Position numbers and translations under genes: made by a program. From Flavobacterium poyangense (GTDB taxonomy: Bacteria; Bacteroidota; Bacteroidia; Flavobacteriales; Flavobacteriaceae), in assembly GCF_011751075.1 (NCBI RefSeq), contig NZ_JAALLN010000011.1, positions 1-64,000 of the forward strand: a stretch of 64,000 bases of DNA. The letters are read 5' to 3'. Under the pieces are notes generated by a model. That model was not told where the DNA came from and did no database searches. It saw only the letters and a list, made by a program, of their open reading frames with translations. The first letter of the stretch is position 1. Each line of letters starts with the position of its first letter. Of this stretch, positions 42,575-51,474 are shown one piece after another.

Positions 42575-43273
42575 ATGAAATCCAATTTAGTACTATTTGT
42601 TTTATCTTTTGTTTTTTCGATAACAACTTACTCCCAAACCTTTCCAATTCGCAAAACAAATCAAAAAGTAAGTATCGATGGGGATTTGTCTGATTGGAAA
42701 GTGCCTTTTCAAGGTCCATTTGTCATTCATAACTCAGGAGAAAAAGCTGCTCAGCAAACATTTGTTTCTTTTTCCTGGGATGACGAAAACCTTTATATAG
42801 CCTATCGCGCTGAAGACTCTAAAATTGTGGGATCAAAGCAGCAAAATGATTCACCAATATTTAATAGTGATGATCTGGTTGAAATTTTTATAGATCCTGA
42901 CGGAGATGGACAAAATTATCTGGAAGTCGGAGTTAATGCCTTTTCAACTAATTATGATATGCTTATAAAGTGTATCTCACCTACTTGTGGTGGTTGGAAT
43001 ACCTCTTTATTTTTTAATCTTTCCGGTATGGAAGCGGTCAGTAAAATAACTTCGGGAGGTTTTTGTACTGAAGTAAAAATTCCGTTTTCTGCTCTGGAGA
43101 CCATTCAGAATGGCAATTTTAATAAACCAAAAATAGGTACAAAATGGAAAGGAAATGTTTTTAGAATTGATTACGGTAATGTTGCTGAATATCTTGCTTT
43201 ACAAGCTTATAAGAGCTCCGCTTTCGGCTTTCATCAACCAAAAGAATTTGCTGTTTTAGAGTTTGTGGAATGA
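42575..43273 (+). CDS. Secreted CBM9-like carbohydrate-binding protein
   Basis: A 232-residue protein with signal peptide (NLVLFVLSFVFSITTYSQ) and a DOMON/CBM9-like beta-sandwich (SIDGDLSDWKVPFQGPFV near 34-51, SFSWDDENLYIAYRAEDSK near 67-85, DDLVEIFIDPDGDGQNYLE near 99-117). Such domains bind sugars or cover peripheral membrane proteins. No catalytic partner is fused. Single gene, divergent from the M1 peptidase. Confidence 0.83.
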   Translation: MKSNLVLFVLSFVFSITTYSQTFPIRKTNQKVSIDGDLSDWKVPFQGPFVIHNSGEKAAQQTFVSFSWDDENLYIAYRAEDSKIVGSKQQNDSPIFNSDDLVEIFIDPDGDGQNYLEVGVNAFSTNYDMLIKCISPTCGGWNTSLFFNLSGMEAVSKITSGGFCTEVKIPFSALETIQNGNFNKPKIGTKWKGNVFRIDYGNVAEYLALQAYKSSAFGFHQPKEFAVLEFVE

Positions 43274-43332
43274 AAAAGAGTTGTTTGAATTGTTTCAGGT
43301 TTCAGGTTTTTTTTTGTGATCCTTTGTGATCC

Positions 43333-43432
43333 TGTCATTTCGAGACACGAGAAATCATACTAGAAACTCCGTACAGCATGTTGCTAATCTTTGTCGAGCT
43401 ACTGGTGTGATTTCTAGTGCCTCGAAATGACA
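43333..43432 (+). repeat. 100-bp MITE/REP-like palindrome, copy 1
   Basis: Perfect 12-bp terminal inverted repeats TGTCATTTCGAG/CTCGAAATGACA and a conserved inner part including GCTAATCTTTGTCGA. Its reverse-complement relative lies in the hisC-hisB spacer and is also exactly 100 bp. It lies downstream of the his operon. Confidence 0.85.
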
Positions 43433-43549
43433 AGCGAAGCGGTGATTAACTTTGTTTATTTGCTGTCGCTTGCTCTCCCATCGAAATGAAATGACAGGAT
43501 TGTGTTTGCCATCTCACATCTCACATCTCACAACTCAACCCCATTAAAC

Positions 43550-44149
43550 TTATTTCTGACGCTTTTTCAATACATTCACCACATCGTTGAGTTGAAAACC
43601 TTTAGCCTGCAATAAAATCAGATAATGAAAAAGTAAATCGGCACTTTCGCTCAGGAACAAATCATCGTTGTTGTCTTTGGCTTCTATGACTACTTCTACA
43701 GCTTCTTCGCCTACTTTCTGGGCAATTTTATTGATCCCTTTTTCAAATAGGGATGCTACATAACTTTTTTCGGAGTTCGCATTTTCTCTGCGAATTTTGA
43801 TTGTATCCTCTAAACTGGAAATAAAACCGTAAGTCTCTTTGTTTTCTGCCTGCCAGCAGGTATCTGCTCCTGTGTGACAGGTTGGTCCGACAGGTTTTGC
43901 CTGAATTAAAAGCGTATCACCATCACAGTCGTTTTTAATGTCTACTAAGTTTAAAAAGTGACCACTCTCCTCCCCTTTAGTCCAAAGTCTTTGCTTGGAT
44001 CGGCTAAAAAAAGTAACTTTTTGAGTCTCTATCGTTTTTTGAAGCGATTCTTTGTTCATATAACCCAGCATTAAAACGGCTTTCGTTTCTGAATCCTGTA
44101 TTATTGCCGGAATTAAACCGTCCGTATTTTTTGTAAAATCGATGTTCAT
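43550..44149 (-). CDS. hisIE: Bifunctional phosphoribosyl-AMP cyclohydrolase / phosphoribosyl-ATP pyrophosphatase
   Basis: A 199-residue fusion catalysing histidine steps 2 and 3. The N-terminal HisI domain (about 1-105) has the zinc-binding DCDGDTLLIQAKPVGPTCHTG (about 74-94). The C-terminal HisE domain (about 110-195) has the acidic nucleotide site KVGEEAVEVVIEAK (about 150-163). Last gene of the operon; a 91-nt repeat-bearing spacer separates it from hisF. No clear terminator hairpin immediately follows; the first MITE copy is about 120 nt further. Confidence 0.95.
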   Translation of the reverse strand: MNIDFTKNTDGLIPAIIQDSETKAVLMLGYMNKESLQKTIETQKVTFFSRSKQRLWTKGEESGHFLNLVDIKNDCDGDTLLIQAKPVGPTCHTGADTCWQAENKETYGFISSLEDTIKIRRENANSEKSYVASLFEKGINKIAQKVGEEAVEVVIEAKDNNDDLFLSESADLLFHYLILLQAKGFQLNDVVNVLKKRQK

Positions 44150-44159
44150 TTGATTTATG

Positions 44160-44240
44160 ATTTTAGACTTCAGATTTTAGATTTCTGAATTCTGGTTATT
44201 TTGGAATATTTGGAATTTAAAATTTTAAAAAAATTGGAAT
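44160..44240. repeat. Repeat spacer in hisF-hisIE junction
   Basis: TTTTAGA-type units (relative of the heptamer array at the window start) followed by TTGGAATTT units. Confidence 0.65.
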
Positions 44241-44996
44241 TTAATTTCTCACTTCTATATTATTTTTAATCAGTTCTTCCTTTAAGGCTTTAATTTCTAT
44301 TTCTTTAAAATGGAAAACGCTGGCAGCTAAGGCAGCATCAGCTTTTCCTATTTTAAAAGAGTCAATAAAATGCTGTATATTTCCGGCACCGCCCGAAGCA
44401 ATTATCGGAATGTTTACCAGTTCGGAAAGCTTTGCCAGAGCTTCATTTGCAAATCCGTTTTTGGTTCCGTCATTGTCCATTGAAGTAAACAAGATTTCAC
44501 CTGCTCCACGTGCTGCAACTTCTACAGCCCAATCGAATAAATTTAATTCAGTAGGTACTTTGCCTCCCACTAAATGTACCATCCATTGTCCGTTTATTTG
44601 TTTGGCATCGATTGCTACGACTACGCATTGACTCCCGAATTTCTGAGCCAAATCATTAATCAATTGAGGATTTTTTACGGCTGATGAATTAATGGAGACC
44701 TTATCAGCTCCATTATTCAATAGAATTTCAACATCTTCGACTGAGGAGATTCCACCGCCAACTGTAAACGGGATATTGATTTTTTCGGCAACATGACGTA
44801 CCATATTCACTAACGTTTTTCTGCGTTCTTCGGTTGCGGAAATATCGAGAAAAACCAATTCATCTGCGCCTTCAGCTGAATACAATGCAGCCAGTTCCAC
44901 AGGATCACCGGCATCGCGTAAATCAACAAAATTAACACCTTTTACAGTTCTTCCGTTTTTTATATCTAAACAGGGTATGATTCTTTTTGCTAACAT
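44241..44996 (-). CDS. hisF: Imidazole glycerol phosphate synthase, cyclase subunit
   Basis: A 251-residue (beta/alpha)8 barrel that uses ammonia from HisH to make imidazole glycerol phosphate and AICAR. Catalytic Asp 11 is in PCLDIKNGRTVKG and Asp 131 in VVAIDAKQ. Phosphate-binding loops are GGGISSVED (about 82-90) and ASGGAGN (about 200-206). Full length. It lies between hisA and hisIE; the hisA-hisF spacer carries a dispersed hairpin. Confidence 0.96.
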   Translation of the reverse strand: MLAKRIIPCLDIKNGRTVKGVNFVDLRDAGDPVELAALYSAEGADELVFLDISATEERRKTLVNMVRHVAEKINIPFTVGGGISSVEDVEILLNNGADKVSINSSAVKNPQLINDLAQKFGSQCVVVAIDAKQINGQWMVHLVGGKVPTELNLFDWAVEVAARGAGEILFTSMDNDGTKNGFANEALAKLSELVNIPIIASGGAGNIQHFIDSFKIGKADAALAASVFHFKEIEIKALKEELIKNNIEVRN

Positions 44997-45037
44997 TTTT
45001 TGTTTGTTTTGCGTTTACATTTACGTTTGCGTTCCGT

Positions 45038-45078
45038 GTAGAGACGCATAGTAGAGACGCACAGCAGTGCGTCTCTAC
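45038..45078. repeat. Dispersed hairpin GTAGAGACGCAC in the hisA-hisF spacer
   Basis: 12-bp arms GTAGAGACGCAC/GTGCGTCTCTAC with loop AGCA, preceded by a partial copy of the same unit. Confidence 0.75.
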
Positions 45079-45105
45079 GATATTTTACATTTCACATTTC
45101 ACAAA

Positions 45106-45852
45106 TTACATTTTACCAATAATATAATTCTCTAATTGTTTCATCGAAATTCGGCCTTCGTAAATGGCTTTTCCTATAATGGTTCCTTCACAGCCCAATT
45201 CGGCCAATTTGGGTAACTCTTCAAAGGTTGAAATGCCTCCGGAAGCGATCAATTTTATTCCGACTTCGTCCGATGGGACATTGCAATTCTCTAATATCTT
45301 GGTGTACAGAGCAAAACTCGGGCCTTCAAGCATTCCGTCTTTGGCAATATCGGTGCAAATAACGTATTGAATTCCTTTGCTTTGGTAATCTTGAATAAAC
45401 GGAATCAAATCTTCGTTAGAGTCTTCTAACCAACCTGAAACAGCCACTTTTTCGTCTTTGGCGTCTGCTCCTAAAATAATTTTATCGGAGCCGTACTCCG
45501 AAATCCATTTTTGGAAGAGTTCTTTGTTTTTAACTGCAATACTCCCACCTGTAATTTGGTTGGCACCGCTTTCAAAAGCAATTTTCAGATCGGAATCTGC
45601 TTTTAGTCCACCCCCGAAATCAATCTTCAGTTTGGTCTTTGTTGCAATTTGCTCTAATATTTTATAATTGACAATTTTACTTGATTTAGCACCATCGAGA
45701 TCTACTAAATGCAAATACTCGATGCCATGTGCTTCAAATGATTTTGCTACTTCAAGCGGATTTTCATTATAAATTATTTTGGTGTCATAATCTCCTTTGG
45801 ACAAACGAACGCATTTTCCGTCAATGATGTCTATGGCAGGTATTATTCTCAT
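45106..45852 (-). CDS. hisA: ProFAR isomerase
   Basis: A 248-residue (beta/alpha)8 barrel isomerising ProFAR to PRFAR. Catalytic Asp 8 is in IPAIDIIDGKCVRL; the second Asp is in CTDIAKDGMLEGP (about 170-182). Half-barrel phosphate motifs are FGGGLKAD (about 80-87) and ASGGISTFEEL (about 203-213), showing the ancient duplication shared with HisF. Full length; sits between hisH and hisF, as usual in Bacteroidota. Confidence 0.96.
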   Translation of the reverse strand: MRIIPAIDIIDGKCVRLSKGDYDTKIIYNENPLEVAKSFEAHGIEYLHLVDLDGAKSSKIVNYKILEQIATKTKLKIDFGGGLKADSDLKIAFESGANQITGGSIAVKNKELFQKWISEYGSDKIILGADAKDEKVAVSGWLEDSNEDLIPFIQDYQSKGIQYVICTDIAKDGMLEGPSFALYTKILENCNVPSDEVGIKLIASGGISTFEELPKLAELGCEGTIIGKAIYEGRISMKQLENYIIGKM

Positions 45853-45854
45853 TT

Positions 45855-45897
45855 TTAAATATTTTAGATTTTAGATCTCAGATTTTAGATTCTAAAA
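45855..45897. repeat. TTTTAGA repeats in the hisH-hisA spacer
   Basis: Several TTTTAGAT units with variation, reverse-complement relatives of the AAAATCT array at the window start. Confidence 0.65.
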
Positions 45898-45933
45898 TTG
45901 TTATTGAAGTTGAGGTTTTGATTAGATTGGAAG

Positions 45934-46515
45934 TTAAATGTTTAAAAAGTTTTTAAGGATTCTTTCTCCTGTATCTCCACTTTTCTCAGGATGAAACTGA
46001 GTTCCGTAAAAATTATTTTTATGCAGGGCCGATGAGTATTCAACATCATAAAGGGTTGTGGCAATCGCTTCCGGACAATTTGGAGCGTAAAAACTATGTA
46101 CGAGATACATGAACTCATTCTCCGGAATTCCTTTAAATAAATCCGATTTCAAATTGTAGATCTGATTCCAACCCATTTGTGGTACTTTCACGTTTGAAGT
46201 GAATTTAATCACATCAACATTAAATATACCTAATCCTTTGGTATTCCCTTCTTCAGACGACTGACACATCAGTTGCATTCCTAAACAAATTCCTAAAACA
46301 GGTTGTTTTAGATTTGGAATCAAATTATCCAAACCGCTTTCAATTAGTTTTTTCATTGCAGAACTTGCCTCACCAACTCCGGGGAAAATCACTTTGTCGG
46401 CAGTTTGTATTACTTTCGGATCATCACTCAAAACCGCCTTATACCCCAATCTTTCAAGGGCAAACATTATGCTTTGAATATTTCCTGCTCCGTAATTTAT
46501 GATTACTATTTTCAT
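45934..46515 (-). CDS. hisH: Imidazole glycerol phosphate synthase, glutaminase subunit
   Basis: A 193-residue class I glutamine amidotransferase giving ammonia to HisF. The nucleophile Cys is in PVLGICLGMQLM (about 72-83). The His-Glu pair lies in FYGTQFHPEKSGDTG (about 169-183). The oxyanion strand PGVGEASSAM is near 50-59. Full length; 108 nt after hisB. Confidence 0.96.
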   Translation of the reverse strand: MKIVIINYGAGNIQSIMFALERLGYKAVLSDDPKVIQTADKVIFPGVGEASSAMKKLIESGLDNLIPNLKQPVLGICLGMQLMCQSSEEGNTKGLGIFNVDVIKFTSNVKVPQMGWNQIYNLKSDLFKGIPENEFMYLVHSFYAPNCPEAIATTLYDVEYSSALHKNNFYGTQFHPEKSGDTGERILKNFLNI

Positions 46516-46622
46516 TTTAAAAAGTTTTTGAGCTTTAGGTTTGCTATTTATTGCTTAAAGCTTATTACCTATAACATTTTTGCAAGATTTCTTTTTGTTT
46601 ACTGCATCTTACAGTTTACATC

Positions 46623-47759
46623 TTACAGCATCCCTTTCGTTGAAGGCAAAATCATTTTTTCCGTATCCCGTTTAACTGCTACTTTTATAGCTTTCGCGAA
46701 GGCTTTAAAAATGGCTTCTATTTTGTGATGTTCGTTTGTTCCTTCGGCTTTTATGTTGAGGTTTGCTTTTGCTCCGTCAGAAAAGGATTTAAAGAAGTGA
46801 TAAAACATCTCTGTTGGCATTTTTCCGACCATTTCTCTTTTGAATTCAGCTTCCCATACCAACCAGTTTCTTCCGCCAAAGTCAATTGCAACCTGCGCCA
46901 GACAATCGTCCATTGGAAGGCAGAAACCATAACGTTCTATTCCTAACTTATTGCCAAGTGCTTTTGCGAAAACCTCTCCTAAAGCAATTGCGGTATCTTC
47001 AATTGTGTGGTGTTCATCGACTTCCAGATCTCCTTTTACGGCGATTTCCAAATCCATCTGACCGTGACGAGCAATCTGATCTAACATATGGTCAAAAAAG
47101 GCAATTCCTGTTTCTATTTTGCTTTTACCGGTTCCGTCTAAGTTTAAAGCAATAAAAATATCTGTTTCGTTTGTTTTTCTTGTAATTGAAGCGGAACGTG
47201 CTTCTAATTTCAGAAACTCGTAAATTGTTTTCCAGCTTGTTGTCTGAAGAATAATGGTATCGTTTAATTCTTCTCGTTTTGTGGTAATTTCATTGGTGCC
47301 AATTCCTTCGGTATCGTTTATAAAAATGGCTTTTGCTCCTAAGTTTTTAGCCAATTCAACATCGGTTAAGCGATCGCCTAAAACAAAAGAATTTGCCAAA
47401 TCATATTCGGGATTATTCAAATATTTAGTCAACATTCCGGTTCTGGGTTTGCGTGTTGGTGCATTCTCTTCCGGAAAAGTCTTATCAATGAAAATAGCAT
47501 CAAACTTTACTCCTTCATTTTCAAAGGCTTTTAGAATGAAATTTTGTGTAGGCCAAAAGGTGTCTTCAGGAAAACTATCGGTTCCTAATCCGTCCTGATT
47601 GGTTACCATTGCCAGTTCGTAGTCTAATTCGCTGGCAATTTTTGCCAGATATTGAAAGGCTTTCGGGTAAAACTCTATCTTATCCAGACTGTCTAATTGG
47701 TAGTTTTCAGGTTCTAATACAATCGTTCCGTCACGATCGATAAAAAGTACTTTTTTCAT
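46623..47759 (-). CDS. hisB: Bifunctional histidinol-phosphatase / IGP dehydratase
   Basis: A 378-residue fusion. The N-terminal HAD phosphatase has FIDRDGTIVLEP (about 6-17) and the later metal site VLGDRLTDVELAKN (about 140-153). The C-terminal IGP dehydratase (about 190-378) has metal-binding histidines in FFDHMLDQIARHG, DEHHTIEDTAIALGE (about 252-266) and NEHHKIEAIFKAFAKA (about 346-361). The fusion is typical of Bacteroidota and Gammaproteobacteria. The upstream 250-nt spacer to hisC contains the second MITE copy. Confidence 0.96.
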   Translation of the reverse strand: MKKVLFIDRDGTIVLEPENYQLDSLDKIEFYPKAFQYLAKIASELDYELAMVTNQDGLGTDSFPEDTFWPTQNFILKAFENEGVKFDAIFIDKTFPEENAPTRKPRTGMLTKYLNNPEYDLANSFVLGDRLTDVELAKNLGAKAIFINDTEGIGTNEITTKREELNDTIILQTTSWKTIYEFLKLEARSASITRKTNETDIFIALNLDGTGKSKIETGIAFFDHMLDQIARHGQMDLEIAVKGDLEVDEHHTIEDTAIALGEVFAKALGNKLGIERYGFCLPMDDCLAQVAIDFGGRNWLVWEAEFKREMVGKMPTEMFYHFFKSFSDGAKANLNIKAEGTNEHHKIEAIFKAFAKAIKVAVKRDTEKMILPSTKGML

Positions 47760-47849
47760 AGGTTATGTTTTTTTTGCCACTAATTGCACGAATTTTTCGA
47801 ATTTTTAATTGTGGGCGAGTATTTTTTTTTACTTTTTGTTTGTGTTATT

Positions 47850-47949
47850 TGTCATTCCGAAGAATGAGAAGTCACACTCGTAATTCGACAAAGATTAGCG
47901 ACATACTGCATGGAGTTTCTTGTGTGATTCCTCATTCTTCGGAATGACA
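47850..47949 (-). repeat. 100-bp MITE/REP-like palindrome, copy 2, inside the his operon
   Basis: Terminal inverted repeats TGTCATTCCGAAGAATGAG and complement. Length is exactly 100 bp. Read on the minus strand, its interior (AGAAACTCC, GCTAATCTTTGTCGA, GTGTGA) aligns throughout with copy 1. It is flanked by a GCACGAATTTTTCGAATTT repeat and a CCTTGCG repeat. Confidence 0.85.
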
Positions 47950-48003
47950 AATGAAGAAAACCTTGCGTCCCTTGCGTATTCCTTTGCGAACTTTGCGGTT
48001 AAA
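47950..48003. repeat. CTTGCG-family repeat fragment
   Basis: CCTTGCGTCCCTTGCG then TTTGCGAACTTTGCGGTTAA: a half-copy related to the long palindrome near 8.3 kb. Confidence 0.65.
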
Positions 48004-48010
48004 CAATTCC

Positions 48011-49057
48011 TTAGCTCATTAACTTTAATTCCTTAATTAAGACCGCATTTTCCTCCGGAATTCCAATTGTGAAACGGAGACAGTTTTCGCATAAGGCTTG
48101 TGTTGTTCGATTTCGGATAACAATTCCTTTTGCAATTAATTCATCGTATCTTTTATTGGCATCGTCTACTTTTACAAGAACGAAATTAGCTTCTGTAGGG
48201 TATATTTTCTCTACAAACGGAACTTGAAGTAAAACTTTAATTAACTCTTCTCTTTGTTCAATAATAGAAGCTATTTCTGATTTTATTCTATCAATATCAT
48301 TCAGACGAACGATAGCTCTTTGTTGTGTTAATTCATTTACATTGTAAGGCGGTTTTATTTTATTCAAAATCGAGATTACCGTTTCTGAAGCATAACAAAC
48401 CCCGAGTCTAATTCCAGCCAGTCCGTACGCTTTAGAAAGTGTTTGGGTAATCACCAAATTCGGATATTCGTCCATTTCTGTGAGCCAGCTTTCTTTGTTA
48501 GAGAAATCGATATAAGCTTCATCAATTACAACCAAGCCTTTGAAATTCTGAAGTAATTTTACCACGCTTTCATCCGAAAAAGAATTCCCGGTTGGATTAT
48601 TTGGCGAGCATAAAAAGATGATTTTGGTATTGTCGTCAACTGCATTCAGAATTTTTTCGACTTGTGGCTGAAAATCGGTTGAAAGTAAAACTTCTCTGTT
48701 TTCTACAGCATTTATATCGGCCAAAACGCCATACATTCCATATGTTGGTGGTAACGAAATGATATTGTCTGTTTTCGGTTCGCAAAAAGCTCTGAACAGC
48801 AAATCTAAAACTTCATCACTACCGTTTCCAAGTAGAATCTGATTGCTATTGACTTTATTATTTTTAGCCAAAATTGCTTTCACCGAATTTTGCTGTGGAT
48901 CCGGATAGCGATTGACACCATTTTGGAATGGGTTTTCATTCGCATCCAAAAAAATCATATTGGCAGTGCTAAAATCCTCAAATTCATCACGCGCTGACGA
49001 ATACGGCTTTAGTACTTTTACATTTTCACGTGTTATTGTATTGATATCAAATTTCAT
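48011..49057 (-). CDS. hisC: Histidinol-phosphate aminotransferase
   Basis: A 348-residue PLP fold-type I aminotransferase. Markers are DANENPFQNGVNRYPDPQ near 38-55, the PLP-phosphate and ring contacts in GNGSDEVLDLLFRAF (about 77-91), CSPNNPTGN (about 149-157), VVIDEAYIDF (about 174-183) and the Schiff-base lysine in QTLSKAYGLAGIRLG (about 205-219). Full length; between hisD (99-nt gap) and hisB. Confidence 0.96.
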   Translation of the reverse strand: MKFDINTITRENVKVLKPYSSARDEFEDFSTANMIFLDANENPFQNGVNRYPDPQQNSVKAILAKNNKVNSNQILLGNGSDEVLDLLFRAFCEPKTDNIISLPPTYGMYGVLADINAVENREVLLSTDFQPQVEKILNAVDDNTKIIFLCSPNNPTGNSFSDESVVKLLQNFKGLVVIDEAYIDFSNKESWLTEMDEYPNLVITQTLSKAYGLAGIRLGVCYASETVISILNKIKPPYNVNELTQQRAIVRLNDIDRIKSEIASIIEQREELIKVLLQVPFVEKIYPTEANFVLVKVDDANKRYDELIAKGIVIRNRTTQALCENCLRFTIGIPEENAVLIKELKLMS

Positions 49058-49156
49058 TTTTGCTTTTTTTTAAGAATATTGAATAAAGATTGGATTGTAT
49101 AATAGAAGTATCATTCTCTCTATATTCTTTGCTCTATTTTCTTTATTCTATACTCC

Positions 49157-50446
49157 TTATTCTATTTTTAAACTTTCCAATCGAAGCGTTACAGCATTTT
49201 TATGGGCTTGTAAACCTTCTGCTTGTGCCATAAGTTCAATAGCTTTTCCGATATTCTGAATTCCTTTTTCTGATATTTTTTGAAAGGTCATTGATTTCAT
49301 GAAACTATCTAAGTTTACGCCACTATAATTTTTGGCATATCCATTAGTCGGTAGCGTGTGATTTGTACCCGAGGCATAATCTCCGGCGCTTTCCGGGGTG
49401 TAATTTCCAATGAAAACGGAACCGGCATTCAGGACACCATTGCAATAAAAATCATCATATTCGGAACAGATGATAAAGTGTTCGGGCCCATAATCATTGA
49501 TCAAGTCTAACGCAATTTTGTCATTTTCGACTAAGATTAATTTTGAGTTTTCAATCGCTTTTTTGGCAATTGCTTTTCTTGGCAGTGCTTCAATCTGAAT
49601 CTGAATTTCTTTCTCTACAGCATCAATTAGTTTTTTTGACGTAGAAACTAAAATTACCTGGCTATCCGTTCCATGTTCTGCCTGAGATAATAAATCAGAG
49701 GCCACAAAAGCCGGAACTGCTGTATTATCGGCTACAATTAATAATTCTGAAGGTCCGGCAGGCATATCAATAGCAACACCAAACTGAGTTGCCAGTTGTT
49801 TGGCGACTGTCACAAATTGATTTCCGGGGCCAAAAATTTTATATACTTTTGGGATAGATGCTGTACCAAACGTCATTCCGGCAATAGCCTGAATACCACC
49901 TACTTTTACTATTTTGGTTACGCCGCATAGAGTAGCTGCGTACAGTATCGCCGGATTAATTTTTCCTTTTTTATCCGGTGGGGAACATAAAACTATTTCT
50001 TTGCAACCTGCAATTTCAGCCGGTACAGCTAGCATAAGAACCGTTGAAAACAAAGGTGCCGTTCCGCCCGGAATATACAAACCGATCTTTTGAATGGGTC
50101 TTTTTTCTTGCCAACATTTTACACCTTCTGTTGTTTCGGTGGTAATTCTTTCTGTTTTTTGTGCTGTATGAAACTTGCAAATATTGTCTTTTGCCAGTTG
50201 AATTGCTTCTTTTAACTCCGTTGAAACTAAACTTATCGCTTCCTGAATTTCTTCATTGGAAACTTCATAGTTATCTAATGAGATTCCGTCAAATATCGAA
50301 GTGTATTTTGCTATGGCTTCATCTCCTTTTTTTTGTACTTCTTTGAAAATTTCTTTAACCGTAACTTCAATATCATCGATCGTTTTGGTGGGTCTTTTTA
50401 ATATTTCAGACCAGGTTTCCGGTTTTGGATTGTCTATTCTATTCAT
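49157..50446 (-). CDS. hisD: Histidinol dehydrogenase
   Basis: A 429-residue zinc enzyme oxidising histidinol to histidine by two NAD steps. Markers: GLYIPGGTAPLFSTVLM (about 121-137), the NAD-site VTVAKQLATQFGVAIDMPAGPSEL (about 211-234), the zinc and catalytic block SQAEHGTDSQ (about 254-263) and TNHTLPTNGYAKNYSGV (about 365-381). Start chosen at the ATG giving MNRIDNPKP; a TTG-initiated frame would add 22 unlikely residues lying in repeat sequence. Confidence 0.95.
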   Translation of the reverse strand: MNRIDNPKPETWSEILKRPTKTIDDIEVTVKEIFKEVQKKGDEAIAKYTSIFDGISLDNYEVSNEEIQEAISLVSTELKEAIQLAKDNICKFHTAQKTERITTETTEGVKCWQEKRPIQKIGLYIPGGTAPLFSTVLMLAVPAEIAGCKEIVLCSPPDKKGKINPAILYAATLCGVTKIVKVGGIQAIAGMTFGTASIPKVYKIFGPGNQFVTVAKQLATQFGVAIDMPAGPSELLIVADNTAVPAFVASDLLSQAEHGTDSQVILVSTSKKLIDAVEKEIQIQIEALPRKAIAKKAIENSKLILVENDKIALDLINDYGPEHFIICSEYDDFYCNGVLNAGSVFIGNYTPESAGDYASGTNHTLPTNGYAKNYSGVNLDSFMKSMTFQKISEKGIQNIGKAIELMAQAEGLQAHKNAVTLRLESLKIE

Positions 50447-50460
50447 TTGTATTATTATTT

Positions 50461-50562
50461 GGTTATAAAATTCCAATTTTTCAAAATCCCAAATTCCAGT
50501 TCCTTCGAACACATCTCCGTTAGATTTTGGAATTTGGAATTTTGAAGTTTGGAATTTCCATT
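50461..50562. repeat. TTGGAATTT repeats in the hisG-hisD spacer
   Basis: Several units (AAAATTCCAA, TTTGGAATTTGGAATTTTGA) of the same family seen at 13.1-13.3, 40.6-40.75 and 44.2 kb. Confidence 0.7.
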
Positions 50563-50567
50563 TTTAT

Positions 50568-51425
50568 CTATAGTACCATTTTTTCGATTGGGCAAACTAA
50601 AATCCCTTCTGCTCCTGCTTCTTTTAACTGATCAATTACGTCCCAGAAAGTATCTTTGTCGATTACAGAGTGTACACTGCTCCAGCCTTCTTGTGCCAAA
50701 GGCAGAACGGTAAGACTTCTTAAAACCGGAAGGATTTTTCCAACGGCTTCGATTTTATTGTTAGGAATGTTCATTAGGATGTATTTTGAATTTCGGGCTC
50801 TTAAAACGGCCTGAATTCTAAATTTTAGAGTATCAATGTGTTTCTGAATCTCAGGAGAAACTTTTGGTGAAACTGCTAAAACGGCTTCGCTTTTTAAAAT
50901 TACTTCGACTTCCTTCAGATTGTTTTTGAATAAAGTACTTCCGCTGGAAACAATATCAACGATGGCATCGGCAAGCCCAATATTGGGTGCTATTTCTACG
51001 GAACCTGAAATTTGGTGAATATCGACTGTTATTCCGAAAGAATTAAAGTATTCATTTACCGTATTTGGGTAGGAAGTCGCAATTCTTAAATTGGCAAGGT
51101 CTTTTACCGAATTGTATTCGAAGGCTTTAGGAACTGCTACAGAAACCTTGCATTTAGAAAAGCCCAGTTTCTGAACTACTTCGATCCCTTTTCCTTTTTC
51201 GACCAAAAGATTGTCTCCGACGATAGCCAAATCAACAACCCCGTCAATTAAGTATTGTGGAATGTCGGAATTTCTCAAGTACAGGACTTCAAGAGGAAAA
51301 TTGGAGGCTTCAGCTTTTAACTGATCAATGCCGTTATTGATTGAAATGCCGCAATCTTTTAGAATTTGAATGCTGTCTTCGTTTAAACGACCTGATTTTT
51401 GAATTGCAATTTTTAAAGTACTCAT
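50568..51425 (-). CDS. hisG: ATP phosphoribosyltransferase, long form
   Basis: A 285-residue enzyme joining ATP and PRPP, the first and feedback-inhibited step of histidine synthesis. Phosphoribosyl-binding block: LADAIVDIVSSGSTLFKNNL (about 151-170). The length and the C-terminal ACT-like regulatory domain (about 210-285) mark the HisG-L form, which needs no HisZ. First structural gene of the operon, right after the His-rich leader and terminator. Confidence 0.96.
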   Translation of the reverse strand: MSTLKIAIQKSGRLNEDSIQILKDCGISINNGIDQLKAEASNFPLEVLYLRNSDIPQYLIDGVVDLAIVGDNLLVEKGKGIEVVQKLGFSKCKVSVAVPKAFEYNSVKDLANLRIATSYPNTVNEYFNSFGITVDIHQISGSVEIAPNIGLADAIVDIVSSGSTLFKNNLKEVEVILKSEAVLAVSPKVSPEIQKHIDTLKFRIQAVLRARNSKYILMNIPNNKIEAVGKILPVLRSLTVLPLAQEGWSSVHSVIDKDTFWDVIDQLKEAGAEGILVCPIEKMVL

Positions 51426-51474
51426 TTTTTTTAGTTTTTTGGATTAAATAGTCTGAGTACAAAGAATTGGAATT

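Noticed and set aside
43433..43510. Third MITE copy after the first one
   Set aside because: Only a short TCGAAATGAAATGACAGG tail is present; no matching second arm.
46405..47155. Several rightward frames within hisH and hisB
   Set aside because: They lie on the opposite strand of well-conserved histidine genes and are shadow frames.
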